Made by a program: the position numbers and the translations under genes
Source: Saururus chinensis
Taxonomy: Eukaryota; Streptophyta; Magnoliopsida; Piperales; Saururaceae
Direction of reading: 5' to 3'
Length of the DNA: 64,000 nucleotides
Assembly: GCA_035235625.1 (NCBI GenBank)
Contig: CP141140.1
Span: 54,803,351-54,867,350 of the forward strand
Shown: one piece after another, positions 46,541 through 57,299 of the stretch
Numbering within the stretch: the first letter of the stretch is position 1
Layout of the letters: each line of letters starts with the position of its first letter
The notes under the pieces: generated by a model
Told to the model about the DNA's origin: nothing
The model's input: only the letters and a program-made list of their open reading frames with translations
Databases searched by the model: none

Positions 46541-48479
46541 CATGGACATTGTCAAATTTCCATCACCCTCCACCACTCTTCATTCATCTTCTGCTTCTAG
46601 TCAAGATTTTTTATATGAAGTTGAGCATGCTCCTACCTAAGTTCCAACTACCCGTTTCTCTGTTGTAAATTCCTATCAAGTATTCAAAGTTAAGCAAAGA
46701 GTCTTGTACAGTTTAAAGCCTAAGAAATATTTTTCGGTTCCAAATCTCCTTCCATTTTTAATGAATATGTTCAAACTTCCTCTTTTGCTCAACACCAAAT
46801 TCTAGCGAGACTAAAAGAATCCTTTCTCCCCATCACCTTACCCAATAGCCTCCATCTACAACAGTTGACTGAAGGTTATACTCACTCCATCTCGAAGCCA
46901 TAAAAGTTGCACTCACCTTCCATGGTCGACCAGGTATGGAGATTGCAACCAATCTTGCCTGGCCAGACACCTGGTTCCTCACATACAACCAAAGTGTTCT
47001 GGCCACTATGCAAGTCACTTTAAATGTTGGTACTCTTTTCCTCACTCTATATCCAAACTACAATATTTCTCTGTAAGATCCCTTTTTATTCATATCTCTT
47101 TTTGCTCAAGTCCAATTTTCTAGCCTAAATATGAAACTTGAAACCATCATAGCTACACTTCACTACCAGCTTGCCTTTCACCTCCAAAATCATGCTATAA
47201 CCCTTCCAGGCCTCCACCAATATGTTGATGCCCTCTTGATAAAAATTGGACCTCAAGGTGTTCCTTGCACCTACATTCTAAAGCAGCTCTCCAATGAGCA
47301 ACTGTAGTAGAAACTCCCTGCCAAGTGGATAATGGTATCTTAGACTTTTCTTCATACTACCAAGTCTCATACAAATACTTCTCCAATTTTCATATGAAAG
47401 TTGACGGAATTGTTGAGAGTGAGTTTTTAATTCGAAATTTAGAAATTGAGACTTTCTCAACCCCTTTGCCAGAGATTAATACCATTGAAGAAGTTTCACA
47501 ACCAACATTTCACATCTGGTGGGACATTTGCTATTGTGACCATTGCCTTGAATACCAGTTCAACATGCAATATTTTGACCCTAACAAAAAGCCCCACATA
47601 AAGAAAATGTATTTACAATAAGAGCTAAAGTGGCAGTATGAAGTAGGAGACCCTAAGGTCGATCTCTTAGAAGAACCCTCCTAGAAATTTGACTACTACA
47701 TCCTATACCCTAGGAGAAAGGAATCCAACCTTTGTGGTTATTACTACAAAGCGCTATAAGTCCTTAATGATAAAGATTCATGTCTACCAAGTGCATGAAC
47801 TCATACTCCTATTGAAAATATTGCTCCTCATATTTTCATGCTTAAACCTGACTTCCCTTTTCCATAAGACTATGAAGAACTTAATAAGTACATCAAATAT
47901 ATATGGAAGATTCTAACACCAACAGGCCAAACCTCTAATGGATGGTCTAAATAAATTTCTGCCACAGAAGCAGCTTTAAACTGGCAAGTAGCAAACATTA
48001 TTGCCTATAACAAAGCACTTTCTAAGTTCCTCACATAACACTAGAACCTTGCTACACTTGTTGCTTGAAACTCTTGCCTTTGCTTGAACTTTGAACCGAG
48101 ATTGACTGCCTCCACCAAAAACTCCTTTACATTGCTTCAAAATACCAAGACTTTTCTAATGCCTCCAGACTCCTCTATCAAAAAGATGAAGAAAAGAGGC
48201 ACCTTGAGGACAACTCGCGAGCCTTGAAACCTCTCAAGCCCCTAAACCACTTCTAATTTCAAGCTACTCAGCCTTTGCCACCTTATTTAGAAATCTCTCA
48301 TCTTATATTTTGAACTACCATCTACAATTGCTTATTCATCTACACTCAATACAATTGGTTCCAATTCCCAACATAAACCTCAATGCTCCACCCCTTGTTA
48401 AAAAAAGATTTTAATATGCTTCTACTTATGGGAAATGTCTTTAATGTACCACTATGACAATGAATCTAGTGTAAATAAT

Positions 48480-48600
48480 GCATGTTGAGCATTTATTTTT
48501 AAGATCGACCACACATATGTTAGTGCACGTTAGTATCAATACTACTAACGTTAACAAGTGCACCATCAATCTTGAAATTAAATGAATACTTCATAGGTAA
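48480..48600. mobile_element. Inverted-repeat MITE
   Basis: The left arm (48484-48540, GAGCATTTATTTTTAAGATC...) and right arm (48541-48595, ...CAATCTTGAAATTAAATGAATAC) are inverted repeats of about 55 bases with almost no spacer. Further weaker symmetry extends to about 48430 and 48650, so the true ends are uncertain. A related half-copy is at 18115-18290. Confidence 0.55.
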
Positions 48601-49250
48601 TCTTTATGGTGAGCTTACCGTAAGTAAGGAATATAAAAAACTCTTCTAAAAAAGCTACAATCAAGGGGTACCAAGACGAGTTTGAAAAGTTATGTTCATG
48701 GACAAAACATGTCAGTCGGCACTTACCTGGTGGTGGCCTAAATGAATAAAAGATCATGTTGCTACTGAGGTGCGGCTTTTTGAGGCATGAACCTTGACCA
48801 ATACGAATGGCCCGCTATGTGCGAAGAAAAGCTTCAACTCTAGCGACTTGACCAACAACTTAAATCTATTCACCGGACTGTCTACTACAACTAGCTTCTC
48901 AACTCCAACAATTCCACAATTCCAGCAAAAAAGCACACGCACTACAACCGTGACAAGAAGTCCACACACATGTCCCTTCATTTGTATGTGGTCAATGAGA
49001 CAAATGGACTGGTAGTCGAGTTTGACAAAGATTTGGCTATGTTGATAAATGATGTGCATGTTTCAAAGTTTCAATTTGAAACTAAGGCCTGCTGAAAGAA
49101 GTAGTAGAATGTTATGGCTTAATATGAGTCATTAATAGGGGCACTTGATTTTGCTTTGCCATATAGAAGGTTGATTGGGAATTGGAAGACTTAGGTGAAA
49201 GTTAGTCTGCGGGACAGTGGAGCGTAGTGTTTCTGTTCTGTGCCAGTCTC

Positions 49251-49420
49251 ACACAACTTTGTAACGTTTTACAAAGTAGCACTCGTGTTAGAAACCAACA
49301 CAGTTCGTAGCATTTTGTTAGAAACTAACACAACTTTGTAACGTTTTACAAAGTAGCACTCGTGTTAGAAACCAACACAGTTCGTAGCATTTTGTTATAA
49401 ACTAACACAACTTTGTTATT
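49251..49420 (+). repeat. 77-bp tandem repeat, 2.2 copies
   Basis: ACACAACTTTG starts at 49251, 49328 and 49405, exactly 77 bases apart. The first two units are nearly identical. The unit contains internal half-repeats GTGTTAGAAACCAACACAG and TTGTTAGAAACTAACACAA, each a short palindrome-like element. Confidence 0.9.
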
Positions 49421-49429
49421 CTAACTAAA

Positions 49430-51180
49430 CATGTGTTCCAAATCTTTGATTTGAAATCCTCATTTCTCAAATTTGCAGTCTAAATCTTTTAGTAATATAA
49501 TTTTGTAGCTAATGAAATTAAGGGGTTCTTGTTTCCTTTTCTGCTCGAACCTCCTAGATGCCAGGGCCACCATTATTGTGGAGCCCACTAGAAGGGCCGG
49601 TCAGTCTTAAATGAAAGGTAGCCTCTCCTCTGGAACCTTCAGCCGTCGTTTCTGATTCATGGCCCGTCAGACCCAACTTGTTGTCCCCTCGTTCCAACGT
49701 ATCCAGCAGTGAATGTGGCCAGGCTGTCACGCTCGGGACCACAGCCTCCCAAAAGGCTAAAATAAAGAGGAGCCGGTATTGTGGTCAATTTTTTTTCATC
49801 TGAATTTACGGTAAATACCCTTGGTGCGGAATCAGCATAATGATCCATAATTATGGTCTGTTTTATCCGTCACTACGCTTTGGCCTTGTGAACAAACCGT
49901 GAACTCATGTCCACCTCCAAAGACCAAGTAGAACGTAAATTTGAAAATTTAATAATAGGGAGTATTTTTTATGTTCTTTTATAAGAATTATTTATAATAG
50001 AGAAAAAATATGGGGTACAGATAAGGTGCCAACGTGGCGATGTCTACCACCAATCACAAATTAACTTATTTACATGTTTTAAAAGGATGTACGGGTCATC
50101 GGTTTCAAATATCCATGACCCTTACAATTTTTACATTAGGTACATTATTAATAGAGAATATATAAAAGGCATCCTTTATAATAATAAATAGTTATAGGCA
50201 ATGTGTTGTATGCATCCAGTCATAATTTAGTGTTTGGAGATTATTCGTGAAAACAGAACTCTTGCGAAATTGGATAAAGATTGCTATTTAGGGCTCGTTT
50301 GGGGGCAGGTTCATTTGTGGTTCGTTTAGGCTTAATCATGTTTGGATGTAATTTTTTGTCTCACTTAATGTCTTCACCAATGACATGCATACAAATTTAT
50401 CTGGCCCACAAATGCTCTCATTCTCATACATATCCCATTATTGAAAAACTTGAAGTTTTGGGGTACAATAATTAATTCACTCAGAAATTTAAAACCATAA
50501 ATGTTGACTCCCTACACTATTCAATGGGTTGCCGAACGCCACCCTAGTCTACAATTTTCAACCAAAGTTAACTTGTCAATTACATACTACACAAACAACT
50601 TTGAGTTTTTCTATTTATCCAGATGATGGGCTCAACTAAACATCTGCGTCAACATTAATTGAAGATACTGAAGATATTTTATTTTTGTTGAATAGTGATA
50701 CCCATATCTAAAATAAGAGAAAATAAACTGAAGCTACTCGTTTTTATATAAACCAAACCACTTAAATAAAATAAGATAAAATTGTTAATATTTAATAAAT
50801 TTTTTTGCCAAATAAAACTATTAATGTAAGATGAAAGAAATATTAAGTTAATGGCAATATTTTCGTATCTAGTACTAAATCTTAGATTGGTAGATTCAAT
50901 GAAGCATGTGGATCACTTCCTTTTTATTTATTTAAAAGATAGGCCAAAATGTTAACACAGCTATCACTCTCGCCAAGATCAAAGCAAAGAGTCGAGTATA
51001 TGAAATTCAGGGTGTAGCACAATCGAAACCAGCTAGGGGAGAAAAGAATAGAGTGCCTACCCGAAGAGTGAGCGGCCTCCACTTCATTTGCACCCGGTGA
51101 TGGAAAACTCCATGGACCACTTAAATCAAGATAGGTCAACTAATCTTTTATGCAAGACAGACTAAGAATTGATATCATAT
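49430..51180. other. No gene recognised
   Basis: 49550-49760 is a GC-richer patch without a plausible frame. 50690-50850 looks like a very degenerate Stowaway relative. Otherwise AT-rich. Confidence 0.3.
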
Positions 51181-51181
51181 A

Positions 51182-51285
51182 CTCCCTCTATCACATATTA
51201 AGTGTTTTGCAGCCAATACTTCCCTTGAATAAAAATCAATTTATTTTAAAAAATTAAATTAGACATTTAATATGGGACAGTGGAC
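51182..51285. mobile_element. Stowaway-type MITE, right end decayed
   Basis: Left end CTCCCTCTATCACATATTAA after TA. The interior inverted partner is TTAAATTAGACATTTAATATGGGACAG near 51255-51280; the terminal bases on the right no longer match. Confidence 0.6.
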
Positions 51286-51678
51286 ACACGGAATTTATGG
51301 TACGATGTAACAAATACAAGTAAAGCATGGATTCTTGTGGGTTTTTTGGGTGAATTTTTGGTTGAATAATTATTTTCTGGCATGTAGTCGAATAACAATA
51401 CAAATAAAGCATGGTTGAATATTCTCTTCCTCATTCATTACTACCACCTCCAAATCCATGTCATGTTAGGTGGCATAACTAGGGGGTCTTTGTCTGGTAC
51501 TACGAGCCGGGACAAGAAGGCGTGGCAGGCTGAATCTCAACCGTGAGTTTTAACCTGACTGTGTATGCATCATTACAGGCTCAACTTAAACTTGGGACCT
51601 CTCCCTCATGAACACAAATGAGGTAGAACCTTCATGAAAATCTCAATAGTTGTACAAAGGCCCACCAAGAGGAACAAT

Positions 51679-51845
51679 GTTTAGGTGCTGTTTGTAATTT
51701 TGTGAGACACTTTAGAAAAAATTAAATTTTCTCTTTAATGTAATATTTTACAACAAAAAGGCAAAAATCGAATTTTCTTTTAACTTTCATCGTAAGAGCG
51801 TGAAAAAATGCTTTTCTCACCCTTACAGAACCCCCAAACAGGCCC
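51679..51845. mobile_element. Possible hAT-type MITE
   Basis: TAGGTGCTGTTTG at the left and CAAACAGGCCCTGA at the right are inverted partners about 165 bases apart, resembling hAT termini. An 8-bp target duplication is not evident. Confidence 0.3.
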
Positions 51846-51859
51846 TGAAGTAATATGGC

Positions 51860-52980
51860 GCTTCATGGTTTAAGTTGAACATGATCTGGGTGGCAGATTT
51901 GTCTCATACGGATGTCATTTCCTCCCACCTCTTTCCACCCCACCACAACATACAAGTTGTCAAATATCTTCACCGCCATTCTTAACCAAGAAAATATCTC
52001 TCTTCCCATCAATTTTTCTTCCTTTTTACACAACTGGAATCTGAAAGCAGCTGTTTGAGTCGGCTGATAGATATATACCAGGAAAGAAGCGATCCCCCTG
52101 CAAACAACTTCCAAGTTCCCTATTTCCCAGATGGTGAGCTCAACGTCTCTGCAATAAGACTTCAAAGAGGAGACAGCCCACTTCGATGATCAAATGCCCA
52201 CCAATCCCAGTCTCCCTTGATGAACACAACCAAGTGAAGCAGGTCTCTCGTTAGAACCATATATAAAAGGAGCGAGGGTACCGATCAGTAACGTTGGTGA
52301 CCAATAGGCAGCTCCGGTCTGCAGAATCTCACATAACCAGCAAGCATCTCCCAGGTTAGTATCTCCAACAATCCAACACCTTCCCTTTAGTTTTCTTTCA
52401 TCGAGGGCCAATGCTCTACACGTGAGCAACACGCTGTTCATGCTTTTGTTAAATATATTATATTATATTTATAGAGCAAAACAAATAAATAAAAATTTTA
52501 TTTTTTAGACTAAATTGCATGGCGAGATTAAAGACCACGGACATGTTGAAAGGGGAAGCATTTTTTGTTGATGTGGCAGTTTCTTATGGTTAATCATCTA
52601 ATCTTATCATTAAAACTGGTCAAAAGAAGAAGAAAACTCCATTGCCGGAGGGGCCTGCGCTTGCAGAGATGGCTGATCCGGGTTTGCCCACGCGGCTAGA
52701 ACTCGGCATAGGCTGCGCATGGGTCCCTACACTTCCACATCGTGAATGGTGTTCTACTTGTCTCACAAATATCTATTTGCGTCTTTTTAGATGCATACAG
52801 ATTCTCCATCGCAGTATTGCTTCTAATCATCGTGTTCCAGATATTTGCATGCGTTGGGGACTAATATCTGTCCCTTTGGACTTGATCTGATATTTGCTTC
52901 CCATCCTTCCTTTTCATTGTTTTTGTCCAGGCCCGGAGAAACAAGACAGAAGAAGAGAGAGATAGAGAAGGGAGTGGGAT
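51860..52980. other. Upstream region of the BBX gene
   Basis: Minus-strand open frames at 51863-52165 and 52190-52441 have no known motif. An AT-rich block (52447-52510) and a leader rich in GA (52935-52980) precede the BBX start codon. TTTTTGTCCAG-GCCCGG at 52931 could be a 5' UTR intron acceptor. No TATA box is assigned. Confidence 0.3.
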
Positions 52981-52981
52981 C

Positions 52982-53943
52982 ATGAAGATCCAGTGTGACG
53001 TCTGCGAGCGGGCGGAGGCGTCGGTGCTGTGCTGCGCGGACGAGGCGGCGCTCTGCTGGGCCTGCGATGAGAGGGTGCACGCCGCCAACAAGCTGGCTGG
53101 AAAGCACCAGCGCGTCCCCCTCCTCAGCCCCACACCCCACCTCCCCAAGTGCGACATTTGCCAGGTACTACTTGCTGACTTGCGCAGCAATCACTTCATT
53201 TTTTAAAAGGTCGTTTTCGAAGTTTAGATCCGACCAAATGAAGAAATCGAATATGAAGCAGAAATTGCCATCTGGGCTGTTGCTATTTTGGTCTATAATC
53301 ACTCCTTGATTGAGTTTTTGACGATTTTTAGGCTCTGTTTGTGTTTAAATCCAACCAGCAGAAGATAAATGGGTTGACGAGCAGAAATTCGCAACTGGGT
53401 CGATCTTAGTTTGGTCTGCAGTTCATGTTTTGATTGAGTTTGTTCGAAGAATTTTCTTGTGTCTGCTCATTTGTGGCTTGCAATATGATATCTTGTCAGG
53501 AGAAGGCTGCCTACTTCTTCTGCTTGGAAGACAGGGCCCTCCTCTGCCGGCAGTGCGATGTGTCCATACACACGGCCAGCCCCTTCGTCAGGACCCACCA
53601 GCGCTTCCTCGTCACCGGAGTCAAGGTCTCCCTCCACCAGCACCAGTCGCAGGCAGCGGTTGCGGGCCAGCCTTCCGCCGCCGCTGCTTCCAGCTCATCA
53701 CCTTCCCTCTTGACCTCCTCGCAACAACTTGAACACTGCCAGTACAACCATCCACACCATGCTGATCAAAGAAAAAGTAGGCCCATGATTATGCCATCAT
53801 CGGAGGGGACAAAGACGGTGGGAGGCGGTGGAGCGGCGGATTTCCTGCCCCACTGGCCGCTGGACGAGATACTGGCTTCCGGCTACGATTTCAACCAGAG
53901 CTACGAGTTCCCCGATCTGGGCTCTTCACGGGACAGCAGTTAA
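52982..53943 (+). CDS. Double B-box zinc-finger protein (BBX group IV type)
   Basis: Two exons, 52982-53164 and 53500-53943, with a 335-bp phase-0 GT-AG intron (CAG|GTACTA ... GTCAG|GAG), encode 208 residues. B-box 1 has ligands C5, C8, C17, D20, C25, C28, H33 and H42; B-box 2 has C57, C60, C69, D72, C77, C80, H85 and H94. The intron falls inside box 2 just after CDICQ, the usual place in this family. RFLVTGVKV follows box 2, as in the double B-box subgroup (Arabidopsis BBX18-25), and no CCT domain is present. The C-terminus is a Gln/His/Ser linker, then FLPHWPLDEILASGYDFNQ and YEFPDLGSS, an acidic tail like that of BBX20-22 proteins. Such proteins act in the nucleus in light signalling with HY5 and COP1. 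Exon 1 is strongly GC-rich against an AT-rich background. The ATG at 52982 is the only start giving a complete first B-box. Confidence 0.93.
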
Positions 53944-56630
53944 CTCTTTTCTTCACTGCTTTTTTCCGGCTACAAGTCCTTATTTCCTCCGGCAATCGAC
54001 TTCAAAGAAGTCCATCAACCAGCCTGCTGTGATAGTTGTCACAGCACAGTGAGGCCACCGGCCATTACCATTTTGATCCATTCATTCTCATTCTGATGGG
54101 GGTCATGTTATGTCACATGTGGAAGTTTGCTCAAAGAGGCTGGCTTGTCCTCGTCTACAAAAAGATAGCTAAATCTTCAATGATTACCTGCTTGAGATAT
54201 ACTTGTCTATTTAACTTTGAATCTATCCTCAAAGCAGAATTATTATGATTTATAAGTTACAAACAATTAACTTTTGGTGGTTGATTCCCAGATGTTTCGA
54301 CTTGCATGTTGGCCTAATGTTAGATAAAATAGGACTGGAGAAATTATTGAATGCCCCGGATTTAAATACGTGTGATTTAGTCCAAATCACACGGTCGGAA
54401 ACATCTTTTAGGTGGGATTTGATTTTGACTTAAATCTCAATCCAAATCACGTGATTTCATTTATAACAAATAATTTGTAAATCACATTTTATAACATTTT
54501 CTCCCCCACTCTTTAACAACGACCATATCTCTACAATCACCCTCATCTCTCCTGGGTCTATTTTTTCTTTTCTTTTTTTACCTATTAATTTTCCTAAATC
54601 ACCTTGGTTCAAAACACAAAAAACAATCTTGTTCTGTAATAAAAGAAGGAACATACTTAGATTCAGAAAATCGAATTCGCAGTTTTTTTAGCAGGTGCCG
54701 CGGTATATGTAATACAAAAGTTCTTTTAAAATCACATGTATGAAAGAAATCACACTTTTCCCAAACGTTCAGGAATTAAAATACAAATCACAGGTTCATG
54801 AATTTATGAAATCACATAATGTAATATATTATTTTTAAATATGTATTCCCTGACACACACGAGAAGCACGCGTACAAATGACACATTACTGTAAGTCTCG
54901 TGCACTAGCCCATGCGCTATAAATAATGACTCTAAAAGTAAATCTTATTTAATAATTTTTATGGGACACGGAAGAGTAAATTGTTGGCCACCTGTCTGAA
55001 AAAAACAAAAAAACGCATTCCACCATCAATGGGGTATACCGATTCACCACCTGTTGCAGCCTTTCAATGTGCGGTAGTGGAATTAAATTAGCCCCAAAGG
55101 AGTGAAAAGAAAAATCAGTTTCAAGGGGTGGGATAGGAAGAACATATTTTCTCTCTACGTGGGCGAGAAGATGAGTGGGGCGGGTCATAAAAAATGGGGT
55201 TTAAAAATACATGCCATAATTTATGTCTCACAATGTTAAAAATCGGATGCTGATATTCCTAGTATATTTCCTTTACACTATAATCTTTACACAAAAAATT
55301 AGTAGATAAATTTATTACTCTAAATCTCCTGGGATCCACTTTCTCTATCCATCATAGTATATAGTATAAGGCCAATAGTATATAAAAAATAAAACATGAA
55401 AATCATTTTTCTTAAAATCAGGGCAATAAAGAGTTCTAAGGTAACTAATGTAGGGCCAGGCATGCAACTACACGTGATTGCTGCTGCGTAAGTAATTTTG
55501 TTGAAGCCCAATTCTGGTTGACGCATGCCTGAGGTGAAGCAATCAAACCTTGCTGAACTATTATAAAGCGAATCATACTGGTCTTCTTATTAAAATAAAA
55601 ATTCCCAAAACCGTATATTTTAAGTAAAAGTTGTTGGATTATGGTATAGGCTCGGGCTCAGTTTAGTCTAATGTGTCGCGGTCCGGGTGAATCGGTATGG
55701 GTCACGTGGTCCAAGGGTGGTGGGGGCGGACGCGCCAACACCACTTGATTCCTCGTTACACATAATTCGTATGGGAACCACACATGTCACACACGTACAC
55801 TAGATATACATTTAGGTATGCATTTTCACATTGTGGGGCCCAATCGCGCGAATTAGGTGTTAGAGGGTAAGACACGTAGTAAGCGTAGGGTCGACCCTGT
55901 CACGGGCTTGGCCATGTGTAGGGGGGTTCAAGCCTCCACGGGCTCTGTAAAACAGAGCCCGCACCCGTTGTATATGACCTTTTGGATTAAACCAGTATTT
56001 TAGCTTCTAAGCCCATTGTCTTGAGCCCGTTCAGTAAGCCCATAAGAGGATGTCCATTTCTGACCTGTGCTATAATTGGAAAGGAAGGAGATTAATGGAG
56101 AGGGAGAGAATAAGGGAGAATATCTCCCTTATTCCCAATTTGAGAATGGGGCATCCCCCTCTTGTGTAATTCAATTGAATTGAATTCAAAATCTCCATTA
56201 TCTCTCTCTCTCTCAAGGTCGCCCCCTTCCTCTCTCCTTGGTGGTGTGTAGTTTTCTCTTGTCCTAAAGTTGGCCGCCCCTTCTTCTTCCTCTAGAAGTT
56301 CCCTTCCTTCTCCTATGGTGTGTAGTGCAAGGTTGGAAGATGAGCTCACTGATTTGAGGCTTCAAGGAGAGGCTTTGCTAAAATTAACTCCAAGATCAAG
56401 GCTAGAAGGGATCAACACATAAATCATTGAAGGTAATCCTTGTTTCTCTTGTTTGTTTGATTATATCTATCATTTGGTGGATTAAATCTTCAAGAAGAGG
56501 GCGTGCTAGGGCTGGATCAAGCCCAAGGTCAGTTCGTATCATCCCATCTTAATTAGTTTTTCCTTTGATTGATTGTATGTAATGCATGTATATTGCTAAT
56601 TGTTATTAGAATTTGCATGCTTATGTTGTA
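53944..56630. other. Downstream of BBX: AT-rich DNA and possible LTR debris
   Basis: 54340-54830 has repeated AAATCACA and GTGATTT motifs in both orientations, MITE-like but without clear ends. 55632-56460 has LTR-like composition: CG-rich then CT-rich, a hairpin GGGCTCTG-TAAAA-CAGAGCCC at about 55940 and TCTCTC at 56204. No target duplication was found. No gene seen. Confidence 0.3.
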
Positions 56631-56635
56631 GATCG

Positions 56636-56701
56636 TGTAAAGATTGAATTTTTTGATTGCGCCACCTCTCTCACCACTATTTCCGCTGCTGGCCGGCCAC
56701 T
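56636..56701 (+). other. Exon-like stretch, unrecognised
   Basis: TTATGTTGTAG precedes a frame reading RVKIEFFDCATSLTTISAAG...LYK up to a GTAAGA donor-like site at 56710. The composition looks coding, but neighbouring exons cannot be linked and the family is unknown. It could be a gene fragment carried by an element. Confidence 0.2.
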
Positions 56702-57299
56702 CTACAAAAGTAAGACTAACAGAGAAAGCAGCCAGTCCCTTACATGAGCATGTCATAAATTTACCAGAGAACTCTATAAGCCTAATGGCCAACACAAGGA
56801 CTGCAGACCCACTGCCTCTGCTCACTGAGTATATCAGGAAGAACTGAAAACTTCATGCAGCAGACTTTGAACCTATTTCAAAGTTGTAATTTTTGGGGGC
56901 CCTTCTCACTTAATTTTTTGCTTACAATGAATTACCATTGGAGTTCATGAAATATCTATGTTTTTTCAAATATGAACAATTAATATGGCATGGAGATTAA
57001 GAGCAGGGACAGAGGTAAATCTTTGTTCCTTTTTTTTCCTAATTGTTAACATGTATGCATAGCTCTCTAGTTAATGTCGAAGGCATTCCAGCAAAAATAC
57101 TATCAAACTACATTTGCAAAAGCCATACATGAATCCTCCAGGCTTGTTTATTTCCTTATTTTCTTATGCAAGATTGTGGTTCTCTTGCAGTTGATGATAC
57201 CAAGTAAGAAAGAGCACAACGAATGGAAGAGGTGGGGGTACCACTTGAAGGTGTTGATAAGTACACACCAGAGAATAAGCAATTCTTAACTAAGCTTTA

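Larger units (their letters stand above)
45700..48420 (+). pseudogene. Decayed LTR element with a movement-protein-like domain
   Basis: An LTR-like leader has a TATA box (46125-46132) and a CT-rich downstream part. A primer-binding-site-like TGGTATTGGAGC (46529-46540, close to the complement of initiator tRNA-Met) and ATGG follow. Next comes a polyprotein relic in shifting frames. At about 46890-47075 an open piece includes KVALTFHGRPG, LAWPDTW and TLYPNYNISL, which resembles the movement-protein-like domain seen in plant genomic polyproteins related to pararetroviruses. At 47325-47621 it reads through HIWWDICYCDHC to FDPNKKPH. At 47800-48000 pieces such as KISATEAALNWQ remain readable only by changing frame. 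Many stops and shifts show it is dead. No reverse transcriptase was found. The family assignment is by resemblance only. Confidence 0.5.

Noticed and set aside
49251..49420. CRISPR-like repeat-spacer array
   Set aside because: There are only 2.2 direct units without unique spacers, in a plant genome; it is a simple tandem repeat.
52823..53309. Alternative and antisense frames over BBX exon 1
   Set aside because: They are shadows of the GC-rich exon. Only the frame from 52982 gives the two complete B-boxes across a canonical intron.
55632..56460. A further solo LTR
   Set aside because: Composition and hairpins are suggestive, but I could not find matching TG..CA ends with a target duplication.
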